DNA from: Tribonema minus
Taxonomy: Eukaryota; Sar; Xanthophyceae; Tribonematales; Tribonemataceae
DNA: 64,000 nt
Assembly: GCA_017506865.1 (NCBI GenBank)
Contig: JAFCMP010000334.1
Coordinates: forward strand, 1,979,623-2,043,622
Reading direction: 5' to 3'
The translations under genes were made by a program, and so were the position numbers. Of this stretch, positions 1 to 12,124 are shown piece after piece. The notes under the pieces were generated by a model. The model saw only the letters and a list, made by a program, of their open reading frames with translations, searched no databases and had not been told where the DNA came from. Position 1 is the first letter of the stretch; every line of letters starts with the position of its first letter.

Positions 1-1278
1 TATCGCCCTGCAGAAGAGCTTGAGGTAGCGGTGCGTGTTCCGCCCGATGCGCTCCACAAAGTCGTCCTCCCGCTTGTGCTGTGTGCAGTGCGTTGAGTTG
101 TGTGCGTACGGAAGCGCAATCACTCAGCCAGCATTGTGTCACTTCATTACCCACATACCCAATATTCCAGTATGCTTAAGGCAGCAACAGACAATGCATG
201 AGTAGGGCCGCAGAGAGAATAAGTCGCGCCGCAGAGAGAGCCACGACAGCAGGCTGCTCGCAGTGCCTGAAGCATGGGTGACAGATGACGCCGTGTGCCC
301 ACCTCAAGACCCCTCGATGAGGCGCAGAGGTGACTGTTGTGTAAGCTCGGTGTGTATGAGCGGGGCCTCCATCGCACCACAGCGCTTTGAAGTGCAAAGG
401 ACATACAGCGAGCTCAATAGTTTGAACTGAGGCATCACATGTGCCTAGAATGTAGCACATGCATATCGAATATCGAGTATATTTGCGGCAAGTGTGGTGT
501 CTCTGCAGTTGCTTCGTTGTCCGAGGTGTTCTGTGCACACCACATATGATGCCTTGATAAATAGATGAGTCAGGTTCATTGGGATGAGTCAGCATGCACT
601 TTGCTCTGCCAAAAACAGATGAGTCATTGACGCACAGCGGCGTCATTATGCCATTGGAGTAATGCTTACATAAACCATTGATGTGCTGTGCTGCTCATTA
701 GCACCACAGCGCCTGTACCTTGCCTAGATGAAACCGCATTTCTAGATCACATCTTGCAATGTGCACTGCGCAGCATACATCACCGTAGGCGTACCCGGCA
801 ACATGTGCGTACGCATGCTGCTGAGTGCTCACATCTGATGCATTGTTTTCTGAGCTATACCATCATGTCCATGGATAACTACTGCAACTGCTTGCTGCTG
901 CCTGTGCATAGCGGCCGTGGACAATGGCAATCTCTGCAGCAGATACACATTCCGTGTTGACATCACGGCTACTGTAGCACTTGGTGACCATTTTTCACTG
1001 ATGGGCTCCTGATAACATGCAGAGCTTTACCCAACGAGCTGCACAGTCACGTCAAAACAATACAGGTCTATTGCAATATTGTGTTGGCACATTGGCCACG
1101 AGCTCACCGCAAGTACGTCCTCCAGCTCTATCTCCACCACAGTTCGCCTTCGGTTCGCCACTTCCTGCAGCAGGTCCATGTATTTGCAGCCCTCGCCAAA
1201 CTTTTGGAACTCCTTCAAGAAGTCTCGACATTTGTCCAGCTCGCTGTCGTACTTGGGGAAATCCTCCCTCTCCGTCAT
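1..1278 (-). CDS. MCM7: MCM7, replicative helicase subunit (5' part, two exons)
   Basis: DNA replication licensing factor MCM7, a subunit of the hexameric MCM2-7 helicase; only its N-terminus lies in the window. Exon 1 (1108-1278) starts MTEREDFPKY and contains KCRDFLKEFQKF, KYMDLLQEVANRRR and IELEDVLA, the N-terminal block of plant and algal MCM7 proteins. It ends in phase 0 at a GTGAGC donor. After a 1029-base intron, exon 2 (1-78, acceptor CACACAG) reads on in the same phase with EDDFVERIGRNTHRYLKLF, matching the NTRRY...F segment that follows in MCM7. The ATPase core, with its Walker motifs, would lie beyond base 1. Start chosen as the first ATG of the open frame. The assignment is from remembered family sequence but matches in two separate exons. 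The gene runs divergently from the ankyrin gene. Confidence 0.85.
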
Positions 1279-1703
1279 GATTTGGAGAACAACCGCTTAC
1301 GCCAGCATCTAGAATGCAGCACGAGTCTGTGGGTCTGGGCCCTTTGAGCTCCGTCAGCGCATGGCGGCTCACAAAGTTGAGCTAACTATGATTTGCGAGA
1401 GATAGCATCAGAGCGACCACCTTCGTCTGCCGTCCTGTAGTCGAGTGACTAAGCTTTGCGAAGCTGTCGTGCTAGACTGCAGCAGGTTCTGGCAGCCTGT
1501 AGAGGCAGCGGCGTCCTGCAGCTGCTGCAGCAGAGCTTTCTCATTTTGAATCGGGCGGGAACTAACAACCCAGGGTCTCTGAATGTAACGGCAAACATTT
1601 TTGCTCTTCTCCGGCTCTCGCGGTAGCACTTGGCGACAAGTCGACCACTGGAGTGCACCTGAAGTAGACATGACTTGATGCCGGCCCTCGTCGCGTGACA
1701 GCA
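1279..1703. promoter_or_regulatory. Divergent spacer, MCM7 and ankyrin gene
   Basis: A 425-base spacer between the start codons of two genes pointing away from each other. Both promoters and 5' UTRs must be here or further upstream inside a 5' UTR intron. I see no TATA box at a convincing position and no long repeat. Open frames across it have no recognisable domain. Confidence 0.5.
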
Positions 1704-2347
1704 ATGCCATTCATCAAGCTTTTGACGGCGAGGCTGGGGGCGGAGCACAAGCCTCAAGAGGACCTGCTGCCTTTCACGAAGCTCCCGCCGTCCAAAGCCG
1801 ATCTCATCTGTGATGCTGCTCAAACTGGTGACTTGGCAAAAATCCGCAGTTATCTGGAACAGTACGGTAAGTAATGTTGCGATGAAAGTATGTTATGATG
1901 AAATCGGCATTGCGCATCATTCAGGAACGGGTGCGTGGCACTTCGACAACTCGACTTTCACCATGACAACTACATAGCATCAAAAATGTTCTCAAGAGGC
2001 TTCAAGGTGTTACGTAAGTAGTGGTGATTCACTGCAGGGTTATGCGGTGCGTCCTCGATGAGATTGACGAAGAGAGTGGCTGGGTTCTACCATGCAGTGC
2101 ACAAAGCCACTGTGAACTGAAGTCAACCACCACATCTCACAATGCACAACGTTGCTGTTCTGCAGGTTCGGACATCAATGCCAGAAACGAGTGCTTGTGG
2201 GCGCCCATCCACGTGGCGTGCCGCGCTGGCCACGCCACCGTCGTGCAGGAGCTCCTCAAGCGAGGCGCGGACCCCATGCGCCACGTCGAGGCCAAGTACG
2301 ACGCGCTGCTGCTGGCGTGCAACTGCGGCGCCCCCGAAATGCCGTGT

Positions 2348-2406
<59 letters not shown>

Positions 2407-5400
2407 TCAGTCAGCAGGCACAGCAACAGTGCTCCCCTGTGGCCACGTGGAGGCTGCGCAGCACCTTCTGGAGGCGGGCGCGCTCGTGTCGGCCAAGACC
2501 AAGCAGGGCTACACCAGCATCATGATGGCGGCGTACTACGGCAAGCCGCAGCTGGTGACGCTCCTGCTGCGCTACGGCGCGCGCATAGAGTCGCGCAACC
2601 GCCAGCTGTTCACCCCCCTGTGCCTGGCCTCCGAGCGCGGACACCTCGAAACCGTACGCGTGCTGCTGGACGCCAGCGCTCAGTTGGAGCCCAAAACGGA
2701 CCACGGCCTCACCGCGCTGGCGCTGGCGGCGCAGGAGGGCCACGCGCACGTCGTCGCCGAGCTGCTGCAGCGCGGGGCCTGCGTGGAGGCGCGCGCGGGC
2801 GGCAAAGCGTCCCCCACCCCCCTCCACCTCGCGTCCGACTACGGCCATGCGGCGTGCGTGGCGGCGCTGCTGCGCGGCGGCGCGGACCGCGGCGCGCGCT
2901 GCGCCGACACGGACGCGACGGCGCTGCACCTGGCGGCAAGCAAGGGGCACTCGGCGGTCGCGGAGGCGCTGCTTGCGGGCGGCGCCGCCGCAGACGCGCG
3001 CGACGCCGCGGGCGCGACGCCGCTCATCGTCGCCGCGCAGCACGGCTCCACAGATGTGATGCAGGCGCTGCTTGCCGGCGGGGGCGCGGACGTCAACGCG
3101 GCGGCGCTGCTGGGCTTCACGGCGCTGCTGCGCGCCGCCGAGGAGGGCCACGCGGAGGCGCTGCGGCTGCTGCTGCGCCACAGCGCCGACGCCAGCGCTG
3201 CGACGGCGCAGGGCAATACGGCACTGCTGCTGGCGGCGAGTCGGGGCCACGTCGCGGCGGCCGCGCTGCTGCTGGACGAGGGGGGGGCGGCGCTGGAGGG
3301 GGCGAACGCGCACGCGTTCACGCCGCTGCTGCTGGCGTGCCAGTGCGGCCAGGGCGACGCGGCGTGGTTCCTGGTGGAGAGGGGCGCGGATGTGCACGCG
3401 CGCACGGCGGAGGGGTTCACGGCGCTCATGCTTGCGGCGCAGAACGGCCTGCTGCGGGTACGTGCCGTCCTGCATTTCAAGGGGTGCTGATACAGTGTCT
3501 GCGGCAATTTGGCCTCTCCGACAGTTATTTTGGATGGTGTACTTCTACTTGCCGTAAAGTATGCAGAGGAGGAATGGCATGTGGCTGCATGCCGATGCAT
3601 TTGCTTCATGTCAGTTCACATGTTCTAGAAGGAGCAATGCTGCTCTTCCGTGAAGTGTCAGCATTCAGACTGCCATATTTGTTTTGTCCCCATGCATGAT
3701 GGGAGGCATGATCATACCATGTTGAGAAAGCACCAACGCACGGGAGCGTCTATGGTGGACACCACCGGTCATCAATTTGTGAGGTCAATGGCAGCACGGA
3801 TCTGCATCAGGTCCTGTCATCTGACTATGCTCCTGCTGCTGCTGCTGCTGTACACAACCAGGTCGTCCAAGCGCTCGTGGCGCGTGGCGTAGACCTGCAT
3901 GCCCGGCAGGACAGCGGCGACACGGCCCTGAGCATCGCTGCATACTTTGGCTTTGCGGCCGTTGTGAGCGAGTTGATGACACATGGCGCCGCGCCGGATG
4001 TGAGGGACGCTGAGGGCAGCGCTCCAGGGGAGGTGTTTGATGACGCAGTTCCGTTGCAGGTGAGGATTTCGAGCGTTTTGATGGGGGGTGCTTGAATCAC
4101 TGACCTGATGGGATGATGGTCATGCATGTCTGGCACACGGCTGGTCAATGCTGCAACAGTTGCTGAGAATGTCTATGAGGTGTGCCACTCGAAATGGTGA
4201 GCATGCACCCATTCATTACATGCAGGGGACAGCATGCATGCTTGCCCCGCACATGCCCACCACCGCGACGGTTGTGTGCACAATGGGCTGACAATATCTA
4301 TGCCTCATACAAACCTCTGCAGTCAGCAGCCTGAGGGTGCACGCACTCGCAAAGTCCATGCTGACATATCACCACCACCATGGCATCCCCATGCTGCGCG
4401 CATTCGATGCAGGCCCAGCGCGCCGTGCAGAAACTTGTCTGGGGCATGGACGAGTTTGAGCGGCGCCTGCCCCAGCTGGAGGAGGCAGAGCGCACAGCGC
4501 GTAGGGCACGCGGCCAGCCATCGCGCGCTGTGTTTGACGCTGACGGCACTGCCGCAGTGGCGGCAGAGGAGGGCCGCCTGCCGGGGGTGGTGGAGGAGGA
4601 AAAAGCGGGGGGGAGTGACAATGAGGGGCATGAGGGAGGGGAGCGCGAAGAGCACTTCCGCAGGAGCAGCGTCGCCGCCGTTGTGCGCCCACTGGCTCAG
4701 GTCAGCGTTGGGGCATGGCGTAGTGGTGGTCTGAAGAGAATGCGTTGCGTCTGGCAGGGAAAGCATGCATGTACTTGCGTTGTGAAGGAAGTGGCAGCAT
4801 GGGTGGTGCAGCCGAAAACATACATTATATGGCATAATGGCACCATTACTCAGCAGTCCATGATAATGTCATGGGGTCATGATGCAGTAATGCTACTCAG
4901 TTGACAAACTGGCTATGAAGTTGCCGCACGCTCATGTCTGTTCATATGATGGCAGCAGCCATTGATGAAGCACATGCTACAGAACCAGCAAGTTGCTGAG
5001 CAGCACGAAAGGCTCATTTCCATTATTGAGATGGATAGTCGTCTCTGTCAGTGTACTTCACCCTGCTTCACATACACGTGGAGGGATAGTCAACCTCACT
5101 CATACGGCCATCAAAGACGCTTGCCACAGGATGCAAACTGCACGCTGCGGCATGCACAAGGCTGGCACGAGCTCAACATGCACTGTTAATTGATGCCAAG
5201 TTCAGTGATCCAAAAGGAGCACAGAGCCTTGTGGCGGCGCATCCCTGAGGGGCTGTTGCCAATGGAGATGTTTGCTCTGCTGACCTGCTGTTCCATGTTG
5301 ACACATGCAGGCGGGGGCCGCATCAGCATCTTGGGGGCCCCTTCACGAGGCCGCAGCCCGTGGCGACGTCAGGCAGATACGCCGCCTCATCGACACCCAC

Positions 5401-7517
5401 GGCGGCGGCGGCAGCGGCAGCGGCCACAACAGCAGCGGCGCTCACGGCAGCGGTGGCACCGACAGCAGGTTCAACAGCAACAGCGGGCAAAACGACGGCA
5501 GCAGCGGCAGCGTCCCCCCCCCCGCCGCCAGCGCCGCAGCCGCGGCATCGCTCGATCTGGAGGCCACCGTGGAGGGCGCTTTCACGCCGCTGCTGCTGGC
5601 GGCACAGGCGGGCGCGGCGGCGGCGGTGCGCGAGCTCGCGGACGCGGGCGCGGCGCTGGAGGCGCGCAGCGAGCGCGGCTTCACGGCGCTGCTGCTGGCG
5701 GCCAAGAGCGGCCACGTGGAGGCCGCGCGCGAGCTGCTGGCGCGCGGCGCGGCGGTGGAGGCGGAGAACGAGAGGGGGTTCACGGCGCTGCTGCTGGCGG
5801 CGCAGAACGGCCACGCGGCGCTCGTACGCGGGCTGGTGGAGAGGCGCGGCGCGAGCGTGGAGGCTTGCACGGACCAGGGCTTCACGCCGCTGGTAAGTGC
5901 GCGTGTGCAGATGCGAGTGTGCTGTGTTGTCAAGGTCGCGTGTCGGATGTGTTGTGCAGTGTACGGTCACGTGATGTGATGTCATTGAGGTGAATGAGGG
6001 CACTGACTGGGGTCAATGACACACACGAGGCACTGCCTCTCACACATGCCCGTAGGAACATGCTTTGCGAACAGATAGCACTGTTTCAATCTGCATTTGT
6101 CACCTCCCAATGCCTCTGCCATGCACGCCACAGCTGGTCGCGTGCCGAGGCGGCTACGACAAGATAGTGCGCTTCCTGCTGAGCCAGGGTGCAAGCGCGT
6201 CAGCCTGCACCAGCCAGGGGCACACGGCGCTGCACCTGGCGTGCGAAGGCGGCGACATTGGTCTCATCAGCATGCTACTCGACCACAAGGTGCATGTCAA
6301 ACCCGTGTTGTAGGTGTCACTGCTGTCAGGGAGCAGTAAAGTAAGTTGATGGTGGTCAGGTTGCGGAGCTTGTCCATAGACTCTCATAAAGTGTGTCATT
6401 GAATGCTGCCAGCGCGTAGGTGATCCCCAGCGCACCTTGTTTTTGGCCTGCCTGAAGTGACAGTTCTCAACATCATGCGCTTGTCACTGCTCACTGGTGT
6501 AGTCTGCATGCTTACCAGTGTCAAAATAATTAACACGATACAGTCAGGGGGCCGTGTCAGGGCATATGTGCCGTGGGATTGTTCTTGATTCTGAGGACTG
6601 TGCTCGAGGCAGAGCTTGGTCCTACCTGCATAGGGTCGTCTATGCTCCTGCCCGCACAGTAACCAGGGTGTGCAAATTTAGAAAAGCCAACAACAAACTA
6701 GGCGAGCCCAGAACACTTGTCACAAGCCACAACCTCAAATGCCCCCCCGCCTAGTCACTGGGTTTCGTACAGCATATGCATGTCGTTGCCCAGGTACATG
6801 GCCGCATGATCATGCCAAGATGTGCAGGCAATAAACACGAACTTTTTGCGCCAATGCCGCAGGTGGAGACAGAGGCCCTGTCAATGACGCACGACACACC
6901 CCTGTCTCTGGCAGCATTTTTTGGCCACCACAACGCTGTGCGACTGCTGCTTGCCAAGGGCGCAAGAGCCGACATTGCTGATGACGAAGGTGCCCTGCCA
7001 GGCGACAGGTACGATCTTTTACCTCAAGATTATTAGCGGTAACTCAGCCTGCAATGCAACTACAACATCATGAGTGAATATAGCTATATGGCAGGCTGAG
7101 CTTATGCTGTTGCAACAATAAAAAAACGACCGAAGCTGGCTGATGCGGGACTGGATCGCAGGTCACATTGCATGCACTGCACGATTGCTGCGGCGTGCGT
7201 TGACACATTCATGCATGGGGTGGCTACTGTGTGATGAAAGTGGTTTGGCCGCATCAGTGCAAGCACTATATAATGGCTCTCAATGCATGCGGGGAAGTGT
7301 GTTGCAGATTTTCTTCGGTGCAGGAAGCAGCTCTGTCTAACGATTTCATCACTCATTGCTGTTGAGCTGAACTTCCTTGTAATGCTGCAGCATAACACCG
7401 TGTCATTCACACGCCACCGCCATGCTATGTTCTGCTGATGCGCGCAGGTTTGATGATGACGTGAGCGACAGGGACAGAGAGGCTGTCAAGGCAGCGCTGG
7501 CAACAGCAAAAAAGTAG
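1704..7517 (+). CDS. Large ankyrin-repeat protein with polyQ tract
   Basis: Eight exons: 1704-1866, 2166-3457, 3862-4059, 4413-4700, 5311-5892, 6134-6289, 6863-7008 and 7448-7517. Phases run 1,0,0,0,0,0,2 and the sum is 2895 bases (964 residues plus stop). Exon 1 reads MPFIKLLTARLGAEHK and a first DAAQTGDLAKI helix. Exon 2 carries a dozen or so ankyrin units (for example PIHVACRAGHATVVQELL and TALHLAASKGHSAVAEALL). Exon 3 adds units, exon 4 is a charged, probably coiled-coil linker, exon 5 starts new units after a glycine/serine-rich stretch, and exon 8 ends AALATAKK. Ankyrin arrays bind partner proteins; no enzyme domain is present. A charged stretch at about 4989-5050 could be a further exon but its splice sites do not fit. 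Function unknown. Confidence 0.8.
2348..2404 (+). repeat. Pure CAG19 tract coding polyglutamine
   Basis: Nineteen uninterrupted CAG codons inside exon 2 of the ankyrin gene. They encode polyglutamine in a loop between an ankyrin helix ending in ACNCGAPEMPC and the next unit starting at the GHVEAAQHLL helix. An uninterrupted codon suggests slippage-prone length, so allele length probably varies. Confidence 0.95.
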
Positions 7518-7880
7518 CTTGTCATCTGTACGCCAGGTGAACGGGAGACGAGTGACACAGAATCACAATACTGTAATGCGCGGGTAACTGTATGTTGGGC
7601 ATTGTGTTTCAAGGAACAAAGAGAGGCTGCCAATCAAGGCAGCACATGACGACAAGTCCATCATCTGCTTTGCCCTCACGACAGGCTACTGCATCATTCA
7701 AGACAACCACGTACAGATTCCTTTGCATGATTCACGGTCCAGCGGCAAAACACCATGCTTGCAGCCTCTAATAACAGTTTCCTTGGAATGGTTTGAAGTT
7801 CTCTGCTGCACGCCTGCCACTGGCACCTTCTGCTGCTGTACAAGTGTGTTGCCACCCCCGCTCCTCTCTCAATAGTCCCC
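7518..7880. other. Convergent 3' spacer, ankyrin and kinase genes
   Basis: A 363-base spacer between two stop codons facing each other. It should contain both 3' UTRs. No canonical AATAAA polyadenylation signal stands out and no further gene is visible. Confidence 0.5.
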
Positions 7881-10800
7881 CTACGCGTAGTACACATTCT
7901 GCCGCGGCCGCAGCTGATACCGGCCGGCCTGATCCGCACCCCCCCCCCCTGGCCCTGCGGCCGCCACCTGCATCGGCGCAGCCCCCCCTCCCCTATGCAC
8001 CCCCCCTTGCCGCTCCTCCGCCCACTCCCGCGCCCGCTTCCTCTGTTGACCGGCACTAGCCGCCGGCCCCACCTGCATTGGCGCTGCGGCAGCCGCCTGC
8101 GCCGCGCCCCCTGTGCGCTCCTGCGCCCATCGCTGCGCGCGCTTTCGCTGAACTGCGGGCGGAACTTTATCACCCGCAGAGCCACCGCCCTCCGCGCCTG
8201 ACTCGTCCGACGACACCTCCACAACCTCCATGGGCGCCGCAGCTGCTGCTGGCGCTGCCGCCGCCGCCGCCGCTGCTGCCGGTGCGCCCCGCCGCCGCCG
8301 CTGCGCACCGCCGGCGTCTGCTACGGGCGCGGGCTCCGCCGCTGCTGCCGTGGCAGCCGCTTTCTGTGCGCGCGGCTTTCGCGCCGCCTTGGCCTCGCCT
8401 ATTGCGGCCGCGGCAGTGGCTGTCACTCCCGCTGCTGCCAGCTTGTCTAGGATGGCAAAGAACCTGTCATAATCGGGGCGCGCTTCGTACGGCGTCGCGC
8501 GCGCGAGCGCTATCCACTCTTGCAGCGCGGGTGCCGCGGCACATAGCGTCCTTAGATCTGCTGCGCGCTTGAGCGCCAGGCCTTCCGCGTCGCTCTTTGC
8601 GCACGCCCACGGCAGCGGCTGGCGGGGCCCTTGTAACTGTAAGGCGAGCGCGGCAGTGTCCAGAAGCATGCAGCTCATGACCATGCATGACAAGCGGGTG
8701 GGACTGTATGATGGGCAATGCTTCAGGCTCAGGTGCCGGTGCAAAGTGCACATGGAAACGAATCAAAAGATCATAGCACATATTGCCTCGCCAGTCTAAG
8801 GGAGATTGCAGCGCAGACATTGTGCGCTTCACTGCAGCAGTGAAACGCAAGCGCGCTGGCCGCAACGAAGCAATTGCGGATACTTTCAAGAACTATTCAG
8901 TAAATGTGGCCAAATAGAATCCGCCACTGACTGAGTTGAGTAAACACAAACAGCTAAGTAACCGATGTATTACCCCATGTCACATCAAATCGCTGAGCAA
9001 CTATCTAACAATGCCATCGTGGTTTCATCAATGGGCCAATGAGTGAGTTGTTCTTCATCCCAACAGACTCAAAGCAACCTTCAGAACATGCTCAGATGTA
9101 TTTCAAATGGCAAGCAAGTCCATACGCTCACCAGATGCAATAGCACGTATCCCAAAGACTCCAAATCGTCGCGCCGCCCGGGCGAGCCCCCCGCATGACA
9201 GCTCAAGCTCAAATACTGAGGCGTGCCCTCCACTCCTGCCGTGGCAAAAGGCCGGTGCCCCCCCCCTGAGCCCAGATAGCAGCGCGCCAGGCCAAAGTCG
9301 GCCATGAATATGGTGTCTGCTTTCGACGTGCCCGGCAGTCCTGCCATGAAGTTTTCCGGCTTGGTGTCCACAAACACCACCTGCAAGACCATCAACAACA
9401 GCATCATCAGAAGATCAGACGCGTGCTGCACTGTCCAATGGCGCATGCAAGTGTGGTTCACAACAGGCCATTGCCCTCCAGTCCATGTCGCTGCGGAAGA
9501 TGAGCAAACGGTGCTGGTCCCACGTGGTGCATGTATCCTAGCGGGCGGGTGCAGTTGTTGTGCAATGTCAGCAGGAAGGCTTGCCGATCACATGCACGGC
9601 ATTGTCAGCCTGACACAAGATGGACCTTCCAGCAACAAGTGCTCAACCCTGAGCTGGGAGAGCAGTGTTGCAAATGAGGCACATGGGCAGAGGTGAGAAT
9701 GGTTGCTGAACACACCACAAGCATAGTAATGGCAGCTGGTGTATGGCATGTCAGCCCCGCCGGCTTCATTGATCCATATTGCAGAGCGAATGACCATCCC
9801 TGCGCGCCACGCCCCTCTCGCACTTCACACTGCCCACGCACGCACACACACACCTTGTGATCATCGTGCAGCGTCTTGAGTGCCGAGAGGATCTGCCGCC
9901 CATAGTTCTGCACCTGCGCGGGGGGCATGCCATGGCCCTTGTGCCGCGACAGCAGTGCCTCTAGGTCAGGCCCCAGACGCTCGATGATGAGGAACCTTAG
10001 CAGCGCATTGGGGTCATCGCCAAACCCGCCGTCCAGCGGCAGGGCGGGCACCTGTGCACAGACACGGGTACATGTGTAATGAGTCATTACATATATGGGC
10101 ACCTGTGCGCAGACAAGGGTACACATGTAATGAGTCATGACATTGGACAGTCACCATGTCTCTAAGCGAGTGCACGTGTACTTCACGGAACATGCCAGGC
10201 TGGCGTACATGATGACTGCCCAGGAGGGGCATGCCGAACACGCGTCAACGTGGGGCTTTCAGCAGCAGCTCAGGTGAGCGGCCAAGCTTTGCACATGTAG
10301 GAGGCCAGTTGAAGCCTGCGCAACGGCCCTCGCTTGTGGCTGATTGATGACAACTTCAGCGACACAAAAGCAGCAGCCCCAGTTCAACTTGCCTGTGGGT
10401 GTCCGCGCAGGCAATTGCGGTACAGCGCATGCTCGGCGAAGAGCACGTCAGCGCACTGCTGCACCGGGTCCTGCTTTTTCCCCTTCTGCGGCGCTTTGCC
10501 AGTTGGCAGTGGCGACACCTTGGCTACGTACTGCTGCAGCTGCTGTTGCGCAGTGGTGTTGGCGCCTGTGGACACCAGAAACGCCTCATAGACCTGCCGT
10601 GCGAGCAGCGTGTGAGCAATGGTACGTGATGAGAACAGTGCTGCCTTGATGTAAGTGGTCATGGGAGGTGGATGAGTCGTGTCAGCTGCAGCACCGCTGC
10701 GCTGCTCTCTTATCAAGTCGAATTCGAGAGTGCTGACGAAGCAGCTGAGAGATTGATGACTGTACTGCATCTGCTGTCGCACATGTCATGTGACAATGAA

Positions 10801-11477
10801 GAGGCAAGTGGCTGAAAGCTGCTACTCCCACGCAGTGCAGCAAAATCAAATCTCTGGGAGTGCATTGCACATGTACATCACACAGGGTAATGGGCACGGC
10901 CATGTGGCCTGTATCAGGTCTGATCCAAAGGCTTTAAGGCAGGAGGCTGTAGCAATATGTGATGCACCGCTGCTACAATGTCATTATTAGGTAGACAGAG
11001 GACGACAACGTAGTTGAAAAGTGGAGGCACACTCAAGCAAGTGCACTTGGCAGGTGTCACACTTCAGCTTCACAGGCCGCCAGCGAGCATGCCGCGGAAG
11101 AGGATTTACATGCTAATGGCAGCCCTTAACACTATCATGCTAGTGAGCATGCCAACACAAATATCCACCCGGCCGCCCGCCGGGCTGAGCGTTTTGCGCC
11201 ATGTGCGCACAAGAGACTTCGAAGCACCATACCGCATGACTGACATAGCCGCGGACATATACTGCAAACGAGGTGGAGCAGCAAGAACGCTGATGAAGCA
11301 CCGAATGTCTCGAGCTTTTGCGACAGTTGGGCTTTATTGCTGTCATGTCCATTCTGTTACATCAGGTACCTTTGCGCAGGCGCCCTCTCCAAGCAGCGCA
11401 CCTAGCCGCCAAGTATTCCTGGGCCAAACACCCTCCTTTACATGCGTGCCTGCAAGGCTATTGACTGCAGCCGGCAT
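7881..11477 (-). CDS. CK1-group protein kinase, MUT9-like type
   Basis: Five exons read from high to low coordinate: 11370-11477, 10393-10593, 9854-10051, 9132-9380, 7881-8636; 1512 bases, 503 residues. Exon 1 holds the glycine loop LGALLGEGACAKV. Exon 2 has the ATP lysine (YVAK, about K61) and the helix-C glutamate (about E90). Exon 3 has IERLGPDLEALL. Exon 4 has VDTKPENFMAGLPGT, DFGLARCY and GRRDDLESLGYVLL, the CK1 hallmarks. KPENF followed by PGT resembles plant MUT9-like kinases. The catalytic aspartate is kept but HRD reads FVD, so the arginine is lost. The C-terminal 170 or so residues are alanine-rich and basic with three RKRA/QRW-type repeats, ending RYQLRPRQNVYYA. Start taken at MPAAVNSLAG; a longer in-frame start exists at 11603. 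The intron after exon 2 is GC-AG. Confidence 0.85.
8752..8780 (-). repeat. Short fragment of interspersed repeat (copy D)
   Basis: Contains ACGAATCAAAAGAT, shared with copies at 14961, 25380 and 45866, and lies in the last intron of the kinase gene. Only the end of the repeat is recognisable here. It is a weak match on its own and is listed because the other copies are clear. Confidence 0.4.
10046..10147. repeat. 51-base tandem duplication covering a 3' splice site
   Basis: Two near-identical units (10046-10096 and 10097-10147) each begin GGGCACCTGTGC and run through TACA...GTAATGAGTCAT. On the minus strand each carries a complete acceptor ending CAG followed by GTGCCC. The inner one is the acceptor of kinase exon 3. 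Use of the outer one would add 51 bases, 17 codons in frame without a stop, to the kinase. Confidence 0.85.
10052..10392 (-). other. Kinase intron 2, GC-AG type
   Basis: Reading the minus strand, exon 2 ends CACCCACAG and the intron starts GCAAGT, the consensus for a GC donor. No GT lies nearby that keeps the frame. Splicing to 10051 joins phase 0 to phase 0 and gives continuous kinase sequence. Confidence 0.75.
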
Positions 11478-12124
11478 GACGCTAAAACTTCGAATAGCTG
11501 TCAACTTTCGACACCCCGACCCTTCAACGATAGTCGATGCACGGTCGGTGGAATAGCAAAAAGGCGACGCGACTTTGGCGGCCTTGAAACCTGTCACAGT
11601 CACTTCCCCTTACTCCCTCGCCAGACAGCCTGAACAAACGACGGTCCCCAACTTCAAATTCCATAAAGTTCAAGTTGAACTTGGGGAAAGTTGAAAAGAT
11701 ATGACTTGAACTTCTTCCCTTGACGCCTGAAGCGATAATTGTTGATGACTATTGCAACATTCACAGAACTCTTTAAAGGCAATGCAGTCACAGTCAGACA
11801 TGAAGTGAAGTTCATGGGAATGATGCAGCCCCGGCCAGGCGGTGCAGACTCAGGCATCAAGAATGTCATGCTGGACGTGCATCAGCATGAGCCACTGTGC
11901 CATGCAGTGGCAAAGATGATGTCAAGTGGACGGGGAACAGCAGCTGGTGCAGTGGAGGTCACAGGCATTGTGATGTGTTCATTGCCCTCACAACCATTTG
12001 CTGAAATTATGTCAACATGTTGTGGCATGCCCCAAGGGGTTCGCCTTGCAACAAACTCCGACAACTACCACCATAATTACTCACGCGCTCCACTCTGTTG
12101 ACCTGAGCTCCGGAATGCCTCATC
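11478..12124. other. Spacer between kinase start and PIG-C end
   Basis: A 647-base spacer between two minus-strand genes, so it holds the PIG-C 3' UTR and the kinase promoter and 5' UTR. It includes a dyad at 11666-11682 (AAGTTCAA-G-TTGAACTT), one of the many AAGTTGAA-type motifs in the window. An open frame continues from the kinase start up to an ATG at 11603, so the true start may be there. No other gene is seen. Confidence 0.5.

Noticed and set aside
2411-3475. A 354-codon minus-strand frame over the same exon
   Set aside because: Antisense shadow of GC-rich ankyrin codons with no domain, dominated by Arg, Gln and Val.
2152-3699. A 515-codon plus-strand frame overlapping the ankyrin exon
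   Set aside because: It is arginine, alanine and glycine-rich nonsense from a shifted frame of a GC-rich exon; the ankyrin units read in the other frame.
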